This document shows, piece by piece, positions 55,976 to 64,000 of a stretch of DNA of 64,000 nucleotides. Source of the DNA: Hippasteria phrygiana (taxonomy: Eukaryota > Echinodermata > Asteroidea > Valvatida > Goniasteridae); NCBI GenBank assembly GCA_037893225.1, contig JAZGUH010000256.1:434001-498000 (forward strand), given 5' to 3'. Position numbers and translations under genes: made by a program. The number at the start of each line of letters is the position of its first letter. The first letter of the stretch is position 1. The notes below the pieces were generated by a model. The model ran no database searches, was not told the DNA's origin, and saw only the letters and a list, made by a program, of their open reading frames with translations.

Positions 55976-55980
55976 ATTGG
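55976..55980 (-). promoter_or_regulatory. Candidate CCAAT box upstream of lectin gene 2
   Basis: gattggctcaattagcgccg matches the block at 22046 upstream of gene 1. Confidence 0.3.
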
Positions 55981-56263
55981 CTCAATTAGCGCCGCTTCAT
56001 ATGATTGTTTTTTTATAGCCATGTGCAATACTACAAATGAGCCCGTATTTCACGCTGCACCCTCACCACCAAGGAGAAGGTTCAAAACGACAGGGGAAAG
56101 ATTCTTTACCTACAAAATACTGCACTCGTTTCTCGTAGACGGCTTGAAAACAACAAGCAGGCCTGCCGCCGGTACATGAACAATATTCAGGTATTTCTTT
56201 TAGCCTGACGCGGCTGCTTTTGTCGCAGTACAGATAGGCTCTTCTTGTTTCTGACGAATCGGG

Positions 56264-56297
56264 ATGACTGGGTGTTTGAAGGCACTGATATTAATGG
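56264..56297 (+). CDS. SUEL-type lectin gene 2, exon 1
   Basis: MTGCLKALILM plus one base, then gtaagt, in an exon whose upstream and downstream flanks align with 22200-22310. Three residues differ from gene 1. It joins 60393 in frame to give the same hydrophobic N-terminus, which is absent of stops. This is a tandem paralogue about 34 kb downstream of gene 1 on the same strand. Confidence 0.6.
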
Positions 56298-56806
56298 GTA
56301 AGTTCTACTGACCGTTTAATACTAAGTACAGTGTGTTCGACTAAAAAATAATGTACGTTTGTTTTGTCGAGTTCTACTTTTAAGACAGAGCTTCTAATAT
56401 GTTTCTCTAGACATATACATTAATTCGTTTTGTTGGCTGTGCGGGTGATGGTTAGGTTGGTGTAGTGTTCTTCCCTCGCCTCCCACCCCGGTTCGATTCC
56501 CGTCCAGGTGCATGTGGATTGGGTTTTCGGTCTTTACCTGACTAAGTGGGTTTTTCCCAGCAGTAACTGATCTGTTGGCTTTTCCTTCCTCTGTTAATTT
56601 CATTCGTTGTCTTTGTTCAATTCAAAAGGCAACCCAGCATAATTATAAAGTAAATTAGATTTGGTTCAATATTATTGATAAACACAAACACAGTGCACTT
56701 ATGCGGTCCTTGCACGCCGAATGGCTTTCTATAAATAATAGCGTTCAACTTGGCAGGCGGGTAAAACACTATACCGTAGGCCTATATAGACCTAAAGAGT
56801 TTGGTT

Positions 56807-59122
56807 TTAAAGGCAGTGTACATGATTGGTCATTGTTGCAATTTTCAGAAATGGGCGGATTTGGGGGTTAGTATGTTATAGGAAATATTATTCCACTGAC
56901 CTGTTTCGCGTTGTTGGATGGCGAAAAAAACCGAGAGAAAAACAGCGCTCGTTTTTAACCGTCGGGCGGATGAGCCTTTAGTCAAGGCTATCTGGGCGTG
57001 TGACGCGCCCCGGATATGCCATGGCGCCATGGGGCGCGCCACTTGTCCGGGTAGCCACGCGCGCCTTGACTGACGGCTACAGGGCAGTTTTCCCAACGAT
57101 TTCCAGCTGGAAATCGTTGGAAACATGGGCGGAGATCCCGGGGGGGGGGGGGGGGGTGGGGGTGATATATCCCCCCCCCCCCACTTTTTGACCTGGGGGG
57201 GATGACCAATGTAATCATCCCCCCCCCCCCCCACTTTTTAAGGGAAGGCGTACTAACTTGCGCAGAGTCCGTAACTTGCCAATACATGTATTTTTGTTTC
57301 GCTATACACGTGATGACTTTCCATTGTTCCCTTTAATATAACCCATCCCCATAGACTAAGCACTAGTTTGCCTGTCCTCACTTTTTCCGGAACAAAGAAA
57401 TAAATGTGAGGACAGTATTGTTCCCTTTGTTATACCCTCTTTTCTGTCCTCACGTGTAATGCGATACCATGACACTTTGACAGGTCAGCACCACGCAGCC
57501 CAGCAAATGCGAGTGTCGTTCGTTTACTTTCCCTGCATTGAGTTTAAACGCACTGTGGGCAAGAGCTCGGTATGTACAGGCGCGGATCCAGGGGGAGGGG
57601 GGGGGGGGGGTAGCCGCGGGGGCACGTGCCCCCCCCCCCCGGTAAATTGAGTCAAACAAAAAAAGAAAAAAATAGAGAATAAAAGAAGAGGGAACAAAAA
57701 GAGGGGGAGGTGAGAGAAAAGGAGGGGAGGAGGAGGGCAACCTCCTTAAAAAGAATACCGCCGCCGATATTAAACATCTGCGGTGTCTACTTTTTGGCAT
57801 AAAACTACTGAAAAATGCAATAAGAACAAAAAAAGGTTATCAATCATGCCATGGAACTGAATCCCTCTTTTAAGAGAAAACCGGAGTATTTCCCGGATCC
57901 CTGGGATTTCAACTCTGTCCATCGATCCCCCTTCAATCCTCCTTGCCGGGTTCGATCCCCTTTTAATCCTTTTGCCGGATCTAGTGTAAACGCGGTGCGT
58001 CTCAACATATAATCCCCTTGGGGAGTTTATTACAGGTTAAATGGCCCCAACCAGCAGGAAACAATGGATCACTTGACTGAATGACATACTAAATGTGCCT
58101 AAATCCTCTATTATGTCTTGCAGCCGATCTGCCGATGGTTTTAACACAGGGCAAGGAAATCAAGCCCTTTTCTTGAAAACTTCAACTGAACTGAACTGAA
58201 CCAAGACAAATTCCGAATAAATTAAAAATGGAGGGGAAAAACTGCAAACTAGACGCCAAAAATGGGGGAGGGAGAAACTTAGATTTTTGTAGTGATGCAT
58301 GACATGGCTAAAAAATTGCCCCAAAATAATGGCTAACATAATGATATATATATGCGTCCTGCAAAAAAGTGTTTGGAAACTTTTGTTAGAGCCTGAGTTT
58401 TGCATCTCCGGCATTCCGGTTATAATGTCGTCAAGTATACATCATTGTCCACCATATGTTTTCATAGTTTTTGTCAAGTGTAGACCAAATCACATTCTAA
58501 TCATGCCTTACCAAAATGCATCTAGGCATTCTTTTGCAATACTTATTTTGTAAATAATTTATTCTTAAAATAATGCATAGGCATTATTTGTGTTGCTAGG
58601 TGACCAGAGCTCCATTGTGCAAAGAGACGCTTACGCTTCCAAATACATTGGATGAGAAAATTTGAGTTTTGAAGATCTTTTGTATTTTTTAATGCTTGAA
58701 GGTGTTAATTATTGTCATTCATTGCAATTCAAGCTCAAGAAAAGGTTAAATTTTGAAACAATTTTGCACCTAAAATTTTGTAAATCCTAGGGGCTCCAGG
58801 GGGCTTTACCTCAACCCCTAGCAAGGGCTTTGCGCCTGCAAACCACCAGGGGGGCCCTTAAGCGGTCCCTTGGACCCCGTGCCGTGTCGCGCTCCACACA
58901 AGGATGGCCTTTCAAAAATCATCCCCCCCACATGTAACAAGAAATCTCCGCGCATGGTTGGAAAACGATATATATTTCCACTTTCCTTGACAACGACAGC
59001 ACACCTAGTGCCACCATTTCACAGGATGATTGAGACTACTATTAACTTAAAGTCTAGTAAGGTATTTCGTAATAATTTATTTAAAAAAACTGGAGGATTA
59101 CCAATCGTGTACACTAATTTAA
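56807..59122. mobile_element. TTAA-targeted element A (TTAAAGGCAGTGTACATGATTGG), 2.3 kb
   Basis: The left ttaaaggcagtgtacatgat and right ..accaatcgtgtacactaatttaa lie at TTAA. The gene-1 intron reads tttttaaac at the matching point (about 23545). Inside are an inverted block shared with element B, the palindrome ccaacgatttccagctggaa.. (57092), G/C-tract MITE-like sequence (57120-57240; 57580-57645) and no transposase. Confidence 0.6.
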
Positions 59123-59410
59123 AACAAATGCGATATATTGCACGGCCAATATAGTTGTGAATCGTACAATTGTAACATCAAAAAAGTTCAAACAAAAATA
59201 CATTTGATTAAACATTTATCCTAGGATGACAGAAGAAATGTCATACCTTATAATAGCATCGGCAGGGCTGACCACACATTTGCAAACAGTGTTCATACTT
59301 TGTGTGATTCACATTAGGAAACAAACATGTGAACGTTGGAGCTCAATACAATTCGTCATCCGAGTCACGAGGAAATAGCCAAAATCGGTTCTGTGATTTT
59401 GTGTGCATGT

Positions 59411-60100
59411 TTAAGGGTAGTGTACACGATTGGTAATCCTCCATTATTTTTTTACTGAATTATTTCGAAATACCTTACTAGACTGTAAGCCAATAGTAGT
59501 CTCGATCATCCTGTGAAATTATAGCACCAGGTGTGCTGTCGTTGTCAAGAAAAATGGAAATATATATCGTTTTCCAACGATTTTCAGCTGGAAATCGTTG
59601 GGAAAACTGCCCTGTAGCCTTTAGTCAAGAAGGTACTGGGTTCGAGACCTCAACGTTACAAATTGTTTGTTTCTTTTCTAATTTCCAGGTTTGGAGGATT
59701 TTTTTAAAGGGAAATAAAGTCCGGAATTTCATTACGTTCGAATTCATTTTTTCCCCCTAATTCGTGGCTCGGAGGATTTTTAAAAAAGGGAAGTCAAATC
59801 TCCGAAATCTCATAGCGTTAACCCCATTCGGATGTCGTTTGGGAAAATGAAATTCGCGCCCCGGACATGATGGCATTCGGGGCGCGTCACGCGCCTAAAT
59901 AGCCTTTAGTCAAGGCGCACGTGGCTATCATCCACCCAACGGTTGAAAACGAGCGCCGTTTTTCTCTCGTTTTTTTCGCCACCCAACAACGCAAAACTTT
60001 GAACAGGTCAGTGGAACGATATTTCCTATAAAATACTAACCCCTAAATCCGCCCATTTCTGAAAACTGCAACAATGACCAATCATGTACACTGCCTTTAA
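59411..60100. mobile_element. TTAA-targeted element B, 690 bp
   Basis: ttaagggtagtgtacacgat at the left, ..atcatgtacactgcctttaa at the right; TTAA at both ends. The gene-1 intron has the uninterrupted site atgttcaaatgtgtttattt (about 24103). Shares its ends with element A, so both belong to one TTAA family. Confidence 0.75.
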
Positions 60101-60392
60101 ATGTGTTTATTTCGATTGTTATAAAAACTGAAATTGACCACTGCGTTTTTGGAGGGCTTCAAATACAATTTTCCCGAAGATGACAGCATTTTAGACGGAA
60201 ATCTTCCGGAGGATTGATACTGGTATAAATTTATAAACAGTGAGCTTACAGATTACAACCGATCAGTCATGTTTAATCATTACCAAAGATATATCATACC
60301 TTGCGTTCATGTTACAAATGAAAAACATTTTAAAGATCTCTGGTACAGTGGACAATCGAGTAAATGAAAATTTCTGTCTCCTACTATTGTAG

Positions 60393-60632
60393 AGTGGATG
60401 GCCATAGTAGCCTTGGCTCATGTGTGCTACATGGGCTCCGAACGTGATCCACTCAGCGGTGCAATACGCTGGGTTCTCCCGTACCGAGACCCGTGTAACT
60501 GCACCGAGCTACGGCCGGGCGGCATGGTCAACGGTCCAACCCCGGCACTCTCGTTTCAACCCAAGTATCTTAGCTGTCTGGTGGTCACCAAGAATAGACG
60601 GGAGATCAGAAGACTTCTGAATTGCATGCCAC
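60393..60632 (+). CDS. SUEL-type lectin gene 2, exon 2
   Basis: 240 bp, phase 1-1, between ..ctattgtag and gtgagt. It encodes the same unrecognised module as 24420-24659 with six substitutions: N to H in VALAHVC, R to L in DPLSG, S to N in DPCNC, L to P in NGPTP, G to C in LSCLV and D to N in TKNRR. One change adds a fifth cysteine. The lectin-domain exon is not in the remaining 3.4 kb; with an 8-kb intron as in gene 1 it would fall outside. Confidence 0.7.
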
Positions 60633-63600
60633 GTGAGTCGGCTTTACTTGCAACAAAACCTTCATTTTTAAAGCTGCTTGTCCGTACTTTAAGGGTGTAT
60701 CTCTTTGAAAAATACATTTTCAGCTGCTGACTTGTTAGAAAAAAAATATTCCACAAAAAACCCACCGAGGTTAAGTAGGCCTAACTGGTTTTAAAGTTTC
60801 AAATACTGAATATCGGGTGATGAATCTCCGCGCCTAGAAGAATAATAACAAAATATTATTTTTCGTCAAACAATCCACATTTTGACGGACCGAATAAAGA
60901 ACAAAGTGTAGTAAGTGAATAGACCCGTTCGACATTCTCAATACATTGTGGATTTGGATGACAAACAAACCATGTAATTTATGCCCAAACCTATGGAACT
61001 AGTTTTATTCTAAATATCTTTCAAGAGTTGGGAGATACCCTTTTCACACATCTTTCCATGGAACATAATGAAAATAATAACCAGAAAAAACACATTTTTA
61101 ACGGCAATAAAAAATGGGGAATCCCTCTCAGGGTAGTTGACTGATGAGTGCAACTTTTCAGGAATTAGAACAGTTATAACACTGCCACATTATTAGCCAA
61201 TCAGAAAAGGATTTTGCAACCAAAACTTTGAGCACGGGTTCAAAAATAGAGGAAACCAAGTGATTCAAATAAGCCAACTGGAAATTACAAATACATAACT
61301 TTACTATGCATGTGTAGTAAGTAGGCCAGTCGCTGCATGGCCACTTTCGGATAAACTTACGGATAAACATGGCTCGATATTATGCACGAATCAATAGGAA
61401 AACAGTTTACCAAACTGGGAATTATATAGTTACCTAACAAAAAATACAGATCGGTTAAAGTAAAGCCAAAATTTTGTTTATCCAAGTTTGTTTTCATTTC
61501 TGATCATGCGCACTGTTATTCCGACATAGCTTGTTATAAGCAACCACCACACAGGGGTGAGATTTGTCATGATTTTTTTACTGATTTCAGATTTTTATAA
61601 GAATCTCTTGTGAAATCTGGAATTCCTGAAGTATTACTCTAAAGGTGTTTTTACCTGTAAAAGTGGATATAGACCAATAGAAACAGGTAGGCAAATACAA
61701 ACCATAGACCGTACATGCTCTGGGGTCATCGGCGACCCCCAAACACGCGACCCCCAAACACTGCAGATTTTGTGGATTTTTTATTCTCGGCCAAACTCGC
61801 CCCTTGACCACAGTAAAGAAATTACTCATGTGTACAAAGTCAACTGCCGATGCCCGCGCATTATGGTTTCAATTTGATAAATACCGCTAGCGTTTATTAT
61901 GAGAAATGCAGGTGTAGACAAAGAGACTTGTGTATAGGCCTACTGTATAATATTCTTCTAATAATTACCGAAAACTTCCCAGACCAGTTTGAAAATTTGC
62001 AGCAACGTACAAACATGGAATTCACCATAGGTGAATTAGACAGTCATGTTGGATGTATTGAAGTCGTCAATACTTGCAGTTATGAATAATTTAATACACA
62101 TTCATTAACTCCAGCTCCCCCGAGCGTGAAGCAATTGTTCTAAAAATGAAGTCTGCAGCCTTTTTGTTCGGATGGAGCCGTTCATAGTAATAAATCTATT
62201 GGTAGCCAGGAAACGTACATTAATATTTGAGTATATTTGGCCGTGGACTTATAAATATATTATAATAATGAGATGAGGCATTAGCGGCTGAATAGATTTT
62301 CTTGATATCACAGTTTATGCATGTTTAACCTAAACGGTCACTTTGACAGCTTGCTTGCGAGAATTTTAAATGGCAGCTTTGACAAATGTAGATTCCACCT
62401 TGATACAAATTCGCCCAACAGTCCCAGAACGTCGATATTTGTTTGAAAGCTGGGAAATCCGGTGTGGGACGTGGGGCTTAAAGTGCTTTAGTTTTGGAGA
62501 TACGCGATCTGGTGTGCAGAAGTTCATAACAATTTCCAGTTCTATAACTTATAATATACTTAATCGAATAAACTTTGTTCCTACATCTACGAATTGTTTG
62601 GGAATGAGAAAATCTACGACAAAAACACGTCCGAATTCTGCCCGAGTAAGAAATAGTAAGAAAGTAAGAAATAGCGCCCCGTATTGACACAATAAATACA
62701 CATTTTGCACGCATTGCGTTTGTGGGTGCGCCTGTCTTACTGAACGTTTCTTTCGTTACATTTAAGCCTTTTTAAAATGTCTAAACCAATTGGTGCCTCG
62801 GTCATTACAGTTATTTTCAGTTTGAAATAATCAGGGCGGCCCTAAATTATAGGATCTCTTGTAATGTACTTTCCCTTATTTGTAAAACCAAAAGCCTACA
62901 AATAACTGTCGATTCTTTAATCTAAGACTTTACACTGTTCAGCTTTGAAACTTGGTTTGAGTGTCCAAAAGAAACTATAAATCAAACCGGGTAATAGCTA
63001 TTCTTTGACTATACCTTTACTTTTGGAGTTTCCTTATATATCACGTTATCAGTGATGCAAAAGTTGAAAAACTACAGAGATAGCAGCTGGATAACTGATC
63101 AGAAAATCCCAGTAATGGGTCAGTTCTCATAATTCAATTTAACTTGAATTTTGATTGAACTTTGTAAGAATGATTTAGAAAAATCAATAACAATTACAAA
63201 ACAAAGATTGTTTCTGTAAAATTATTTTATTCCAACTTCAACCAAAAGAAATAAATGTACAAGGATGGAAAATAGCAATAGCAGGTCCTTGGAGAAATTT
63301 GACATTGAGCAATATAGTAACCTGCTCATTTTTATGTATTTGTTCATGTTCATTTAAAACAGATACTACATGTAGTTCATAGTTATTTCATTTTGTTAGT
63401 TTAACATAGACAAGATGAAAGTCCCTATTATAAAATTTTCACAGAGAAAAAAATGTTATCCATACCATTTTTCTATGGACAAAAAGTAGTTTTTCATTTA
63501 CTTTTTGCAGTTTCACTTGTAAATTCATGTACTCCAAATTAAATAGCAGAGAAACACCCCAAACAGAAAAGCTTTTAGTAATAAGACAAGATTAGAAAAT

Positions 63601-64000
63601 TTATGTCACGTGTGCAGGCATACCACTATAGAATAATAGAAAAAAGAAAGTGGGTTCAAAACCGTCTTGCAGTTGTTACTTGAAGCTTATAATAAAGGCT
63701 GAAATCATAAAATGTTGACAAGTTTTTACCACACCTTCAAACACTCCCAGTTAGGCAATTCGATTTTCAGCCTTCATGGAAATGGAGGAAAAAATCATAC
63801 TTTCTCAATACCAATGTGTAAACATACAAATGAACCTGACCTGCCAAATGCCACTTCCTTAGTGGAACTTTGTGAATTACAGTATGTGTATGACTGTCAA
63901 ATATCCTAACAAATACATATAATACGGTGACTCCCGTTAGGAAAATACACTTACACACTTCAATTTGGGATTAGACAGTGTAGGCCTACACTATTGAAAT
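60633..64000. other. Start of lectin gene 2 intron 2; no exon recognised
   Basis: Homology to gene 1 fades near 60670. The rest is AT-rich. Reading frames here (for example 62370-62687) lack family motifs or plausible splice sites. No repeat with clear ends was found. Confidence 0.45.

Larger units (their letters stand above)
56298..60392 (+). other. Lectin gene 2 intron 1, expanded by nested elements
   Basis: Aligns with 22294-24419 outside the insertions at 56807-59122 and 59411-60100, and keeps the empty sites for three gene-1 insertions. Confidence 0.6.

Noticed and set aside
62370..62687. 105-codon frame near the right end
   Set aside because: No domain, splice partner or conservation evidence.

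Overview
This is eukaryotic nuclear DNA. Coding sequence sits in short exons with GT..AG junctions and matching phases, Pol III tRNA-type promoters are present, and most of the window is small DNA transposons with readable target-site duplications (TSDs). A sea-urchin-egg-lectin (SUEL) type gene family, an outer-dynein-arm docking gene, and DIRS-like, Penelope-like and TTAA/THAP elements suggest a marine invertebrate deuterostome. An echinoderm is my best guess; the species cannot be told from the sequence.

Layout. 0-7 kb: the last five exons of a coiled-coil gene that best fits ODAD3/CCDC151, plus strand, stop at 5390-5392, with MITEs in its introns. 7-21.8 kb: a transposon-rich intergenic block. 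It holds a 1.1-kb TIR element with internal tandem repeats, a fold-back element with minisatellite arms and an 8-bp TSD, a TTAA-flanked element carrying an intact THAP-domain exon, an 8-bp-TSD hAT-like element, a long-TIR element enclosing a RecQ-helicase-like exon, and several tiny MITEs. 22.2-33.3 kb: a three-exon secreted-protein gene, plus strand, about 191 aa, with a start resembling a signal peptide, an unrecognised 80-codon module and a C-terminal SUEL/rhamnose-binding lectin domain. Its 8.3-kb second intron contains an inverted pair of tRNA-like genes and a GC-rich broken DIRS/Ngaro-type retroelement. 33.4-55.7 kb: more mobile DNA, including a Penelope-like GIY-YIG fragment, a Harbinger derivative, two relatives of a Tc1/IS630-like family (one with a dead transposase), a DIRS-like RT/RNase H plus tyrosine recombinase fragment, a decayed second THAP element and two satellite-like tandem arrays. 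56.2 kb to the end: exons 1 and 2 of a second, tandem lectin gene whose lectin exon should lie past the window edge.

The least expected signals are: (1) three 23-27-bp perfect palindromes, each flanked by a 7-bp direct repeat, that look like excision scars of P-superfamily transposons, one proven to be an insertion by an empty-site copy in the same window; (2) a 135-bp-arm hairpin with a complete tRNA-like gene in each arm; (3) a TIR element that carries a THAP first exon with its own splice donor; (4) introns of the lectin paralogues that are natural filled/empty sites for five insertions. The genes shown do not form a pathway. The functional grouping is a tandem lectin gene pair beside an unrelated ciliary gene.
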